Of a DNA stretch of 64,000 nucleotides, positions 1-9,341 are shown in pieces; the first letter of the stretch is position 1; every line of letters starts with the position of its first letter. This stretch comes from Rhizobium sp. RM. GTDB lineage: Bacteria; Pseudomonadota; Alphaproteobacteria; Rhizobiales; Rhizobiaceae. Made by a program: the position numbers and the translations under genes. The stretch covers positions 62,001 through 126,000 of the forward strand of contig NZ_JACAWV010000020.1 in the NCBI RefSeq assembly GCF_013390595.1, in the 5' to 3' direction. A model generated the notes under the pieces. That model searched no databases. It was given only the letters and a program-made list of their open reading frames with translations, and was not told the origin of the DNA.

Positions 1-13
1 ATCTCTAATGACC

Positions 14-2455
14 CTACCATTTGTAGGAAAGAGTTGCTGACACAGTCAGCGGTTCGCCGAAACGGCATCCGTCCGTCGAAACGCACGTATAATATTTTTT
101 ATTGAACAGATTGCGGGCATTGAGCTTCAGATCAAGTCCGTCGAGATCCGCGTTCAACTTTCCAAGGTCAAAGGTCGCCATCGCGTCGAACATGACGTAA
201 CCGGGAACATTGGCGACGTTGTCCGTCAGATTGGTTTCCCCGACATAACGCATCCCGCCGCCCACACGCACGCCTTCAAGTCCCAGGTCATCAAGTCCGT
301 AATCTGCCCAGAGGGAAACACTGTGGCGTGGAACAAGTGCTACCTGCTGCCCAATCTCGGCAGGCTTGGCGCTTTGCGTAATCTCCGCATCCGTGAAGGT
401 GTAAGCCGCGACGATGCCCCAGTTGCCAATATCTCCACGCGCTTCGAGTTCCAGTCCGCGAGAGTGGATTTCTCCCTGCTGATAAGCGAGGCCACTGGCT
501 GTGTACGAGACGACATTTTCCTGTGTCAGATCGTAGACCGCAGCACTGAACTGCAGATTGGTGCCGACCGGCTGATATCGGACGCCCGCCTCGTATTGCA
601 AACCTTCATTCGGCTTGAGAGCATTGCCGGTGATGTAGTCTGACCCAACCTGCGGAAGGAAAGACTGGCTGACGCTGAGATAAGGGGCCAGGCCGTTGTC
701 GAAGAGATAGACGAGGCCTGCTCTGCCGGTGAAGGCGCTGTCGCTTTGCTCTACGATCAAGCCGTTCTGGTAGCTTCGGGTGGATGAATCCGCCCAATCG
801 TGGCGACCTCCCAACAAGAGCACCCAGTGATCATCAAATTTGATCTGGTCCTGAAGGTAGATTCCGTACTGGTCGCCAATGCTGTCGGAGCCACGGTCAA
901 CCGCGTAGCTGACGTTTGGTCTACCGATGTTAACACCGCTCGAGAGGTTGAGCGTGCTGTAGCTTGCACCACGATAGCGGTGGCTGTCGTAGGACCTGCG
1001 ATAATAGTCAAATCCACCCAGCAGGGTATGTTGAGCACCAAGGGCATCGAACTCGTATTCAAGCGAGTTATCCGACGTTACGCCGTAGGACGTTTCAGCG
1101 CGAGCCGAAGCCAATCGCGTCATGATCCCACTCGCGCTGATTGGCGCCAGATTGGGCATCATGTAATCCCACTGAATATCCGCCTTGAAATAGCGGGCTG
1201 CGTTGCGAAGTTTGAGGCCATTTTCGAACTCGTGCTCGAATTCGCCGCCAATTGTGTAAATGTCCGACTTGTAGGTGTCGAAGCTGTCTATTCCGGTGAA
1301 TGTGTCGCGATCAAGCCAACCGGATGTAATGTCAGAGAGCAGGTATGGCGGTGCAAAACGCGTGTCGACGTGTTGGTAGCTGCCGAGGACCGTCAGTGAC
1401 GTGGCGTCATCCGGCCGCCAGGTAAGCGCGGGCGCGATGTAAACCTTGTCGTCATCGGTCTTGTCGACCCAGTTGTCTGCGTCACGGTAAAGGCCTGTCA
1501 GGCGATAGCTTAGTACGCCTTCATTATCGATAGGTCCGCCAAAATCACCCGATACCTGCTTCTTGTTGTAACTGCCGTATTCAACATTCACTTCGCGCAG
1601 TGGTGTCGCAGTTGGACGTTTCGAAATGGCGTTGACGATACCACCTGGTGCGACCTGGCCATAGAGGACGGATGACGCGCCGCGCATCACTTCGACACGC
1701 TCAAGGCCGTATGGCTCCTGGCCGCCGTCATACACGTTGGACTGGAACTTCATCCCGTCGCGCAGATTACCGGTGTTGCCGCTTGCAGTGTTGAAGCCAC
1801 GGATCATGAAATCGTCGACCATCCGGCTAAAACCGCCAGATTGCGTTGTTATCCCGGGAGTATAGCTCAACGTGTCGGCCAGTGATGTGGCCTTTTGATT
1901 GGCAATCTGGTCTGCCGTCACCACACTGATGGATTGGGGTGTCTCGACGATAGGAGTATCGCTTTTCGTCCCGGATGAGGAGCTGCTGGCACGGTACCCC
2001 TCAAGAGGGCTAAAGGCACCGCCTGTCCCGTCGACAACAATCTGTCCGAGGGTTGTCGTTCCTGTCTGGCCGGTTCCCAAGGAAGGAGATGCAGCGCTCA
2101 AAATCGTCACGGCGTTACCGCCACTGAACGCATAGCGCAGGCCAGAATTTGCCAGAAGCTTGGAAAGAGCATCCTGCGGCGTCAGCCGTCCTTCTATCGC
2201 CGGTGCCGTCGTGTTCGCCGCAATCGACGTTTCATAAGCGATCTGCAGCCCGGACTGTGCTGAAAATCGGCGAAGTGCGAGGTTCATCGACGTTGCGGGA
2301 ATGTTGAAATCAACCACTTGTACTGATTGAGCTAAGGCTGGCCTCGTGGTCCCAGCTGTGCTGGTTCCGACAATTCCGATCGCGACACCCGCCATCAGCA
2401 CCCGAAGCATTTTGCCTCGTCCGCCCATCTTATCGCTACCAATAGTCCCGCTCAT
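14..2455 (-). CDS. TonB-dependent siderophore receptor with STN signalling domain
   Basis: Outer-membrane receptor for a ferric siderophore, energised by TonB. The mature N-terminus carries an STN (secretin/TonB short) domain of about 75 residues (FNIPATSMNLALRRFSAQSG onward), then a plug with VERVEVMRGASSVLYGQ-like signature and a beta-barrel ending in the aromatic SYKW. The plug wording and the C-terminal CRFGEP motif resemble FhuA/FoxA-type hydroxamate receptors. The STN domain fits the FecR and FecI genes just upstream on the same strand: substrate binding would be signalled inward. An ATG at 2485 gives a longer form; 2455 is preferred because AGGGG lies 7 nt before it. About 813 aa, full length. 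Ferric hydroxamate specificity is inference. Confidence 0.9.
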   Translation of the reverse strand: MSGTIGSDKMGGRGKMLRVLMAGVAIGIVGTSTAGTTRPALAQSVQVVDFNIPATSMNLALRRFSAQSGLQIAYETSIAANTTAPAIEGRLTPQDALSKLLANSGLRYAFSGGNAVTILSAASPSLGTGQTGTTTLGQIVVDGTGGAFSPLEGYRASSSSSGTKSDTPIVETPQSISVVTADQIANQKATSLADTLSYTPGITTQSGGFSRMVDDFMIRGFNTASGNTGNLRDGMKFQSNVYDGGQEPYGLERVEVMRGASSVLYGQVAPGGIVNAISKRPTATPLREVNVEYGSYNKKQVSGDFGGPIDNEGVLSYRLTGLYRDADNWVDKTDDDKVYIAPALTWRPDDATSLTVLGSYQHVDTRFAPPYLLSDITSGWLDRDTFTGIDSFDTYKSDIYTIGGEFEHEFENGLKLRNAARYFKADIQWDYMMPNLAPISASGIMTRLASARAETSYGVTSDNSLEYEFDALGAQHTLLGGFDYYRRSYDSHRYRGASYSTLNLSSGVNIGRPNVSYAVDRGSDSIGDQYGIYLQDQIKFDDHWVLLLGGRHDWADSSTRSYQNGLIVEQSDSAFTGRAGLVYLFDNGLAPYLSVSQSFLPQVGSDYITGNALKPNEGLQYEAGVRYQPVGTNLQFSAAVYDLTQENVVSYTASGLAYQQGEIHSRGLELEARGDIGNWGIVAAYTFTDAEITQSAKPAEIGQQVALVPRHSVSLWADYGLDDLGLEGVRVGGGMRYVGETNLTDNVANVPGYVMFDAMATFDLGKLNADLDGLDLKLNARNLFNKKYYTCVSTDGCRFGEPLTVSATLSYKW

Positions 2456-2571
2456 TGCATCGCCCCTACGCATAAACCTCATCATGGCAGGCCGCTTTCT
2501 GGCCCACCTAGATTGTTGACGCGTGAGCGAAGGTTTTACCTAAAGAGAGTTTCTAATTTTTCTGAAAATAA

Positions 2572-3555
2572 TCACGAGATCATGATTGCCACACCAGGAA
2601 TACGGCGAACCGATAGGTCCTGAGTACGGGCAACCGAGCGTAAAGCCGCCACCGGGTCGCTTGTCGAGAAAACACCGCTGACCTGGACCGATCTGTCGAT
2701 CCCCGGCCTTAAAAGGACAGGCTCGTAAACATAACGGGCAATCTCGTCGATGGCGGTTGCAAAGGGCCTGCCTTCGAAAATGATCTTTCCTTGCCGCCAG
2801 GCAAGCACCATTTCCATATCGGCCGTGGATGGTCGGTCAGGTGCCATCCCCGAGGCGTAACGTGTCTGCTGCGCGGCCTTGAGGTCGACAAACATCGATC
2901 CGGCAATATCAACGACATCTGGGGAGACGGGACTGGCAACGAGGGCATAGCCGCTTACGACCGCGACGGTTGTCGTGTCGCTTACCATGTTGATCGAGAT
3001 CTGGCCCTCTTCAACATCGGTGATGCCGTTCGACGCGGCAACCCGGAACCGGCTTCCGCTTGGATCGCGCGTGACACCAAATTCTGCATCCCCACGCAAC
3101 AGGTGAACGAGACGAAGGTTGGGGCGATAATCTATCTTTATCGCGGTTCCCGAATTAAGTGCGATAACCGTTCCATCGGGCAAAGGCAGTTCCTGTTGTC
3201 CTCCGGCCGGTACGATGTAGTCAGCTTTCCACCATGTATTGATCGCGGGCGCTGTCAGGATTGCCACAGATGCTGCCATAGCCGCAGCACTTCCGCCAAT
3301 CATCGCCCGTCGGGTCATGGATGGGGTTGTTGGGAGCTGAGGGATATCGGCAGCCCCATCCAAGAGATCCATTTGCTTCCAGAAATGCCTCTCGCGGTCA
3401 AACGCGGCTCTGTTTTCTGGTCGGTGATCACGCCAGGCCTTGAACCGTTCCAGTTCGGCTCCACTCAGTGTCCCTGAACTCAGGCGGACAAGCCAGTCAC
3501 GCGCGTCAGACTCAGCGCGGTGACGTTCAGATCTGTTGATGTCATTGTCCGTCAT
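2572..3555 (-). CDS. fecR: FecR-family anti-sigma regulator
   Basis: Inner-membrane protein that relays the signal from the STN domain of the receptor to the FecI-type sigma factor. The N-terminal cytoplasmic part has the DUF4880 pattern (LSGAELERFKAWRDHRPENR), a single hydrophobic segment follows around residue 85-105, and the periplasmic FecR domain carries the typical DGT-x-IALNSGTAI stretch. Length (327 aa) is normal. It lies between the sigma gene and the receptor gene on one strand, gaps of about 100 bp on each side, the usual fecI-fecR-fecA order. No convincing ribosome-binding site precedes the ATG. Confidence 0.9.
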   Translation of the reverse strand: MTDNDINRSERHRAESDARDWLVRLSSGTLSGAELERFKAWRDHRPENRAAFDRERHFWKQMDLLDGAADIPQLPTTPSMTRRAMIGGSAAAMAASVAILTAPAINTWWKADYIVPAGGQQELPLPDGTVIALNSGTAIKIDYRPNLRLVHLLRGDAEFGVTRDPSGSRFRVAASNGITDVEEGQISINMVSDTTTVAVVSGYALVASPVSPDVVDIAGSMFVDLKAAQQTRYASGMAPDRPSTADMEMVLAWRQGKIIFEGRPFATAIDEIARYVYEPVLLRPGIDRSVQVSGVFSTSDPVAALRSVARTQDLSVRRIPGVAIMIS

Positions 3556-3658
3556 TCAATTGGAAACCACTATTGCCGCAGCAGGCCAACGATGCCTGGC
3601 AATGCCGTTATCACACAACCCGTTAGGGCGCGCTACTATCACACCGAAGAACTGGCAG

Positions 3659-4171
3659 CTATCGCTCGAGCGTGTTGCGCAGAACGGCAAGGCGTTCCAG
3701 TGCGCGTCTGACATGATAATACACGGCCTCTTCCGTGATCGCTTCGATTTCTGCAATCCGCTTATGTGTCAGGCCTTCAACCCGGCTCATCAGGAAGATA
3801 CGCCGTGTTCTGTCCGGCATCTGGTCAAGTGCATCGGTGACGGCCTTCAGTGTCTGCCGCCCCATAAGAAGTCTCTCAGGAGAAACGTGATCGCACGGTT
3901 CTGAAAGGATCTCTTCGATCTCAGCGTCTATGTTTCTGCGCCGACGTTCCTTGCGCAGATAGTCGATTGTTGTGTTTTGGGCTGTCTTGCGAATGAAACC
4001 CAATGGGTTGTCAACGCCAGCAGGCTGATTGGAGGTCTGTAGCTTTATCCAGGTATCTTGAGCGAGGTCTTCCGCCAGCCCCTGATCCATGCGGCGTTGT
4101 CTTGAAAAGGATATCAGTTGCGGACGCAGGCGGACAAAAGATTCCAGTAATCTGACGAGGTCGATTGTCAT
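3659..4171 (-). CDS. fecI: FecI-type ECF sigma factor
   Basis: Extracytoplasmic-function sigma-70 factor expected to transcribe the adjacent receptor gene when iron-siderophore is bound. Region 2 is seen in LAEDLAQDTWIKLQ and NPLGFIRKTAQNTTIDYLRK; region 4 in LDQMPDRTRRIFLMSRVEGL followed by the helix-turn-helix THKRIAEIEAITEEAVYYHV. About 170 aa from the ATG at 4171, the normal FecI size; a longer frame opens at 4255 but adds residues with no sigma similarity. The 176 bp upstream (4172-4347) would hold its promoter; I see no clear Fur or RirA box there. Confidence 0.88.
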   Translation of the reverse strand: MTIDLVRLLESFVRLRPQLISFSRQRRMDQGLAEDLAQDTWIKLQTSNQPAGVDNPLGFIRKTAQNTTIDYLRKERRRRNIDAEIEEILSEPCDHVSPERLLMGRQTLKAVTDALDQMPDRTRRIFLMSRVEGLTHKRIAEIEAITEEAVYYHVRRALERLAVLRNTLER

Positions 4172-4347
4172 ATTGCTCGGGTCTGCCGGTTGAGAACTGA
4201 TCGTGAAGCGTGTCGTAGGACAGCTCTCAAAGCCAATCCAGCCAAGGCAGGCCATTTAATATGACAGAATTACTCTTCTTATGTTTGCGTGATATTCCTG
4301 CACCAGTTTGACCGCTCGGGCCAGGCCGTTTCAGATTTTGTTGTCGT

Positions 4348-5283
4348 TTACGCGAATGCGTCCTTTATCGAGTGCTCTGTAGCACCTCCCGCTATCAGGA
4401 CTGCCAGTAGAATTCTTGCTTGTCCCGGACGAAGGTTGGACGAGTGCGTGGCGCCTGCCAGGCTAAGATCGTGCCCACCACCGCCACCGCCGTAGGATGG
4501 GGTCAGCTTGCCCTGTGGGACGCGGCTGGAAACCACCAATGGCACATTGCGTGCTGAGCTGCGCTGAACAGCTTCTACAATCGAGGGATTGGCATTGCCG
4601 GAACCGAGCGCGGCAAGCACGATACCCTGGGCGCCGGCGTCGAGGCTCGCGTCGATAAGAGCGCCGTCGCAGCCGGGATAGATCGCAATGATATCGATAC
4701 GGAGCGCACCGACATCTCCGGAATAAAGACCTGGCGGGTTGTCCTGCCCGGTCGATTGACGGAATGCGTCGATCTCATCGGCGGAATGCTTGTAAAGGCC
4801 CCAGGCAGGGGATGTGCGTCCACCGAAGCAGACCAGAACACCGCGCCCGGCATTCTTGCAGTCAGTTGCAGCAGCAATCGCTGCAGCAAGATTGGCCGGT
4901 CCGTCTGCCTGGGGATGATCGGCAGTGTGTTGTGCGCCGGTGAAGATGACCGGTTTCGTCAGGCGATTTTGCAGTTGCACCAGCATGGCGCTTTCTTCCA
5001 TCGCATCCGTGCCATGAAGGACAACGACACCATCGATTGTGTCGTCGGCCAGCAGTTTTCCCACCGCATTGCTGATCGACTGCATGTCGGCCAATGTGAG
5101 GCTTGCCGAATCTTTTGCCATCAGATCGATGGCTCTCAGGTCGACGCTGGATTGGGGAAGCAAGCCGACAAGGCTGTCGCCGTCGAGGCAGGGTGCGCTG
5201 GAGCCGTCGGCGTTACGCTTGCTGGCGATGGTTCCACCGGTGGCGATGACCGCCACCAGTGGTTTGTTCAAAGAGCCGATCAC
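4348..5283 (-). CDS. L-asparaginase (classical bacterial type)
   Basis: Hydrolyses L-asparagine to aspartate and ammonia. Both active-site signatures of the bacterial asparaginase family are present: TGGTIAS with the nucleophilic Thr near residue 15, and [13 protein letters not shown] with the Thr-Asp pair. About 311 aa, with no signal peptide, so probably cytoplasmic. It starts with GTG overlapping the stop of the permease gene upstream (GTGA), implying translational coupling. The sequence is the classical type, not the unrelated thermolabile class studied as Rhizobium etli AnsA. Substrate choice between Asn and Gln cannot be read directly, but the neighbouring permease and aspartase argue for asparagine. 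Confidence 0.9.
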   Translation of the reverse strand: MIGSLNKPLVAVIATGGTIASKRNADGSSAPCLDGDSLVGLLPQSSVDLRAIDLMAKDSASLTLADMQSISNAVGKLLADDTIDGVVVLHGTDAMEESAMLVQLQNRLTKPVIFTGAQHTADHPQADGPANLAAAIAAATDCKNAGRGVLVCFGGRTSPAWGLYKHSADEIDAFRQSTGQDNPPGLYSGDVGALRIDIIAIYPGCDGALIDASLDAGAQGIVLAALGSGNANPSIVEAVQRSSARNVPLVVSSRVPQGKLTPSYGGGGGGHDLSLAGATHSSNLRPGQARILLAVLIAGGATEHSIKDAFA

Positions 5284-6755
5284 GAAGCGATCCGATCATC
5301 GGCCGCCGCTTGCTTGGCGGCTGTTTCGGCAGCGATGGCCGCAATGCGGTCACGAGCGAGAAACCAGCCAATGATCAGGGCCGGTACGATGATGATCAGG
5401 GAACCAATCGTCCAGCTGCCGACCGGATAGTCCAGCGCCATGAGTACCAACACACTGAACAGGAAGATGAGCGTGATGATACCGGTGTAGGGGGCGCCGA
5501 ACATCGCGAAATCCGGCCGCTTCATCTTGCCCTGACGTGCAAGGCTCCAGAGTTTCAGTTGGCAAAGTACGATCACTGCCCAGGCGCTAATGATACCGAG
5601 TGCCGCCAGATTGAGGGCGATCTCGAACGCCATGGCTGGCACGATCGCGTTCAGAACGATACCAATTGCCGTGACCGCTGCGGTTACCGCGATCCCACCA
5701 TAGGGGACACCGGCCTTGTTCATCTTTGCAAGTGCGGCCGGAGCGGAGCCCGATATCGCCATTGAATGCAGAATGCGTCCCGTGGAGTAGAGGCCGGCAT
5801 TCAGCGACGACAGAACGGCCGTGAGCACAACGAGGTTCATGATGATGTCGGCACCTTCGATGCCGATGGCGCCGAAGAAGGTTACAAACGGGCTCTCACC
5901 AGCCTTGTAAGCGCTATAGGGCAACAGCAGAGAAAGCAGAACGACCGAACCGACATAAAAAACCAGCAGGCGAACAACGACGGTGCGGATGGCGCGCGGC
6001 ATGATCTTGCGGGGGTCTTCAGTTTCGCCCGCAGTGGTGCCGATCAATTCGATCGAGGCATAGGCAAATATCACGCCCTGAATGATCACGAATGCCGGTA
6101 ATATGCCGTTTGGCAGAAAACCGCCATTGTCGCTGATCAGGCTGAAGCCGGTGACGTGACCTTCGATCGGGGTACCGAAGATGACGAAATAGACGCCGAC
6201 GATCAGGAAGGTGACGAGCGCCAGAACCTTGATCAGGCTGAACCAGAACTCAAGTTCGCCGAATACCTTGACCGAAAGAAGGTTCATCGCCAATACGACG
6301 ACCAGAGCGATAAAGGCGAAAACCCATTGGTCGATGCCCACCAGGAAGGGCACGTACTGTTTGAAGAAATTCATGTAGAGCGCGACCGCGGTCACGTCAG
6401 CGACCGCCGTCATAGCCCAGTTCAGCCAGTACATCCAGCCGACGGCGAAAGCCATCTTCTCGCCGTAGAATTCGCGGGCGTAGGAAACGAAAGAGCCCGA
6501 AGTCGGGCGGTGCATGATCAGTTCGCCGAGCGCGCGAAGAACCAGAAACGCAAAGAAACCGCAAAGTGCGTAAACGAAGATGAGGGCAGGTCCGGCTGCC
6601 GCAAGTCTTCCGCCAGCTCCGAGGAAAAGCCCGGTGCCGATTGCACCGCCAATGGCGATCATCTGGATCTGACGCGGTTTGAGGGCTTTTTGATAGCCCT
6701 GGTCTTCGGCAAACTCGATGCCTTTTTCAGCCTTGATCTGTGTTGATGTATTCAC
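5280..6755 (-). CDS. ansP: Amino-acid permease, AnsP/GabP type
   Basis: APC-superfamily amino-acid transporter in the inner membrane, about 491 aa with roughly 12 hydrophobic segments. The start of the first membrane segment has the family signature [17 protein letters not shown], followed by [15 protein letters not shown]. Start chosen at the GTG at 6755 because a strong AGGGAGGAG lies 7 nt upstream; the longer ATG frame at 6782 would overlap that site. It is first in an operon with the asparaginase and is divergent from aspartase, so asparagine (perhaps also aspartate) is the likely substrate. GabP or other APC specificity cannot be excluded from sequence alone. Confidence 0.85.
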   Translation of the reverse strand: MNTSTQIKAEKGIEFAEDQGYQKALKPRQIQMIAIGGAIGTGLFLGAGGRLAAAGPALIFVYALCGFFAFLVLRALGELIMHRPTSGSFVSYAREFYGEKMAFAVGWMYWLNWAMTAVADVTAVALYMNFFKQYVPFLVGIDQWVFAFIALVVVLAMNLLSVKVFGELEFWFSLIKVLALVTFLIVGVYFVIFGTPIEGHVTGFSLISDNGGFLPNGILPAFVIIQGVIFAYASIELIGTTAGETEDPRKIMPRAIRTVVVRLLVFYVGSVVLLSLLLPYSAYKAGESPFVTFFGAIGIEGADIIMNLVVLTAVLSSLNAGLYSTGRILHSMAISGSAPAALAKMNKAGVPYGGIAVTAAVTAIGIVLNAIVPAMAFEIALNLAALGIISAWAVIVLCQLKLWSLARQGKMKRPDFAMFGAPYTGIITLIFLFSVLVLMALDYPVGSWTIGSLIIIVPALIIGWFLARDRIAAIAAETAAKQAAADDRIAS

Positions 6756-6846
6756 TGAAACGCTCCTCCCTAGAGCTCTCATATCTTGCCAGAAGGCGAG
6801 GGATGATTTCGTTCATTCGCGTATGTCGTCGCGGAATCCTGTAATG

Positions 6847-6857
6847 CTGTAATACAG
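6847..6857. promoter_or_regulatory. Perfect palindrome, probable GntR operator (ansP side)
   Basis: CTGTAATACAG is a perfect 11-bp palindrome about 90 bp upstream of the permease start. A degenerate copy (CTGTCTTACAG) sits at 6949-6959 near the aspartase start. Both lie in the divergent promoter region of the two asparagine-catabolism transcripts, and the size fits FadR-type GntR operators. Confidence 0.5.
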
Positions 6858-6948
6858 ATTTCGCCTTCTTAAAACCATGATTGGGCTTTCGTCAAGTTCG
6901 ATGAAATTCATTTGACCATTTCACCGAGGCAAGCTTATGTGTCAAAAT

Positions 6949-6959
6949 CTGTCTTACAG
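6949..6959. promoter_or_regulatory. Second half of the operator pair (aspartase side)
   Basis: CTGTCTTACAG matches the palindrome at 6847-6857 at 9 of 11 positions and lies 35 bp before the aspartase ATG, where a bound repressor would block transcription. Assignment to the GntR protein encoded at 8390-9103 is inference. Confidence 0.4.
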
Positions 6960-6993
6960 CATGACAGATTGTTAATTGTGGAGGATGCCAGAA

Positions 6994-8418
6994 ATGGCGA
7001 TACGCATTGAAAAAGATCTTCTCGGCTCGAAAGAAATTCCGGTGGATGCCTATTGGGGCGTCCATACGGCCAGGGCCGTCGACAACTTCCCCGTCACCGG
7101 CATCACGATCAGCAAGTACCCGCACGTTATCCGTGGCCTTGCCTACGTCAAGGAAGCCGCAGCGGAAACGAATTTCGAACTCGGCTTTCTCGATGAAAAG
7201 CGGCGGGATGCCATCGTTGCAGCCTGCAGGGAGATCAGGGCCGGGGCCTTGCACGATCAGTTCGTTGTCGATGTGATCCAGGGTGGCGCCGGCACGTCCA
7301 CGAACATGAATGCCAATGAAGTGATTGCCAACCGCGCTCTCGAACTTTTGGGCCATGCAAAGGGTGACTACGCGCACCTGCATCCCAATGATCACGTCAA
7401 TCTCAGTCAGTCGACGAATGACGCTTATCCGACCGCCATCAACGTCGGGACGATCGAAGCTATCGACACGCTGGCAGTGTCGATGGAGTTATTGCAGGGA
7501 GCATTCGAGCGAAAGGCAAGGGAGTTCGATCCAATTCTGAAGGTTGGACGTACCCAATTGCAGGACGCGGTTCCGATGACGCTCGGCCAGGAATTCCGCG
7601 TCTTTGCGGTTATGCTTGGAGAAGACCGCGCGCGATTGCTTGAATCTGCGACCTTGCTGCATGAAATCAACCTTGGCGCGACGGCGATCGGTACCGGTCT
7701 CAATGCTCCTGTGGGCTATGCTGCACTGGTGTGCAAGCACCTTGCCCGGCTGACGGGGCGGCCCTTGACGACCGCTGTCGACCTGATCGAGGCCACGCAG
7801 GATCCTGGCGCATTCGTGCACCTGTCCGGAGTTTTGAAGCGAGTTGCGGTCAAGTTGTCGAAGACCTGTAACGATCTGCGCTTGTTGTCCTCGGGACCGC
7901 GTGCCGGCATCGGCGAGATCAACCTTCCGGCCATGCAGGCGGGTTCAAGCATCATGCCGGGAAAGGTCAATCCGGTGATCCCTGAGGTTGTCAATCAGGT
8001 GGCTTTTTCGGTCATTGGCAACGACATCACCATCACCATGGCCGCGGAAGCCGGCCAGTTGCAGCTCAACGCCTTTGAGCCGGTGATCGTACGCTCACTT
8101 AGTGACAGTATCGCCCATCTTGAGGCGGCCTGCCGTATTCTTGCAGAGCGTTGTGTCGATGGCATCACGGCCAATCCGGGCATCATGGCTCTGCGCCTGG
8201 AGCAATCGCTTGGTCTTGCGACCGCACTCAACCCGCTGATCGGCTATTATGCGGCGACCCAGGTTGCACGGGAAGCGCTGGAGACCGGTCGCACCATAGT
8301 CGAGGTAGTGCTTGAACGAGGGCACCTGACTGCCGAACAGTTGGATAAAGCGCTACGTCCGGACGTTCTGGCGAATGTTCAGGCTCCGGTCAGCGATCCG
8401 GCTGAACTGTCCCGATAA
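6994..8418 (+). CDS. aspA: Aspartate ammonia-lyase (aspartase)
   Basis: Converts L-aspartate to fumarate and ammonia. The fumarase/aspartase signature GSSIMPGKVNP is present near residue 320, as are GGAGTSTNMNANEV and LSQSTNDAYPTA, which line the active site in this superfamily. About 474 aa, normal length. The ATG at 6994 is preferred because GGAGG lies 10 nt upstream; the in-frame ATG at 6985 abuts that site. Together with the divergent permease-asparaginase operon it completes Asn to Asp to fumarate. The 3' end overlaps the convergent GntR gene by 29 bp. Fumarase activity is less likely because the context is amino-acid catabolism. Confidence 0.92.
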   Translation: MAIRIEKDLLGSKEIPVDAYWGVHTARAVDNFPVTGITISKYPHVIRGLAYVKEAAAETNFELGFLDEKRRDAIVAACREIRAGALHDQFVVDVIQGGAGTSTNMNANEVIANRALELLGHAKGDYAHLHPNDHVNLSQSTNDAYPTAINVGTIEAIDTLAVSMELLQGAFERKAREFDPILKVGRTQLQDAVPMTLGQEFRVFAVMLGEDRARLLESATLLHEINLGATAIGTGLNAPVGYAALVCKHLARLTGRPLTTAVDLIEATQDPGAFVHLSGVLKRVAVKLSKTCNDLRLLSSGPRAGIGEINLPAMQAGSSIMPGKVNPVIPEVVNQVAFSVIGNDITITMAAEAGQLQLNAFEPVIVRSLSDSIAHLEAACRILAERCVDGITANPGIMALRLEQSLGLATALNPLIGYYAATQVAREALETGRTIVEVVLERGHLTAEQLDKALRPDVLANVQAPVSDPAELSR

Positions 8419-9103
8419 TCTCGGTGACGGCCAATTTCACCTGACCGAGGTGAAGCTCCATGGCTCGCGAGGCGTCGTCTTGCGAGCCAGCATCGACCGC
8501 CGTAGCAATCTGACGATGTTCCCGGTTGGATGCCACACGGCGACTGGCCATCAGGTTGACCAGTTCGGACTGCTGCATGAGTGCATCGCGTGCATCCATG
8601 ACAATCTTGGCAAACACGGCATTGCCGGACGCTTCTGCCAGAAGCATATGGAAATCGGAATCGAGCCTGACCCAGCGAAGCGGGTCTTCTTCCTTTTCCA
8701 TTTCGTCGCAGAGTTTTAGAAGGCGCGCGGATTGCTGTTTCGTGCGGCGCAGCGCCGCCCAGCCAGCGGCAGGGACTTCGATGAACGGGCGCGCTTCGAT
8801 CAGATCTCGTGCAGAATAACCACTATAACTCAGATCGCTTGATGGCGTGGCTGTCGTCACGAACGTGCCACTTCCTGTCCGCGTCTGTGTCATCCCTAAC
8901 GTCTGAAGCGAACGGAGGGCTTCCCGAATAACCGGACGGCTGACACCGTATTTCGACGCGAGATGAGCTTCAGATGGCAGGCGCCTGCCAACTTCGATAC
9001 GGCCGGAAATTATCGCAGAACGCAGCTCTTCGAATACCGCTTCAGCCGCATTTTTGCGACTGATCGGGCTACTTTCTGACAACCAATCAGTCAATGCACT
9101 CAT
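8390..9103 (-). CDS. GntR-family (FadR/FCD) regulator
   Basis: Transcription regulator with an N-terminal winged helix (LPSEAHLASKYGVSRPVIRE then LGMTQTRTGSGTFV) and a C-terminal FCD ligand domain with the DSDFHMLLAEASGN motif. About 237 aa. The frame runs upstream to 9418 but that would run through the promoter and start of the next gene; the ATG at 9103 gives a standard length, with 9148 as a second possibility. Its position next to the aspartase, and the palindromes in the ansP-aspA promoter, make it the likely repressor of asparagine/aspartate catabolism. The effector is unknown; aspartate or asparagine is a guess. Confidence 0.85.
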   Translation of the reverse strand: MSALTDWLSESSPISRKNAAEAVFEELRSAIISGRIEVGRRLPSEAHLASKYGVSRPVIREALRSLQTLGMTQTRTGSGTFVTTATPSSDLSYSGYSARDLIEARPFIEVPAAGWAALRRTKQQSARLLKLCDEMEKEEDPLRWVRLDSDFHMLLAEASGNAVFAKIVMDARDALMQQSELVNLMASRRVASNREHRQIATAVDAGSQDDASRAMELHLGQVKLAVTEIIGTVQPDR

Positions 9104-9341
9104 ACTGTCAACGTGTCCGATGGTTGTCTTGTTGTCAATTCCCGGCATGTTGCAGGATGTGGTTTTGCCGATGATACCAACAGCCAAACCGCAGGAAAAC
9201 TGCATGCGGTCGCATGTCGCAGAGGTAACGAAGGCGTGATTGGCTGCCGATCTCCTGACCGTATCGTCGTTCGCGGGCTTTTTCTGCAGTACAACCTGCC
9301 GTATACGGAATGTGAAAGTTTTGTGACAGGTGGAGGTGATC

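Noticed and set aside
14..2455. Receptor gene truncated by the window edge
   Set aside because: The stop codon at 14-16 and the terminal aromatic residue show that the gene is complete.
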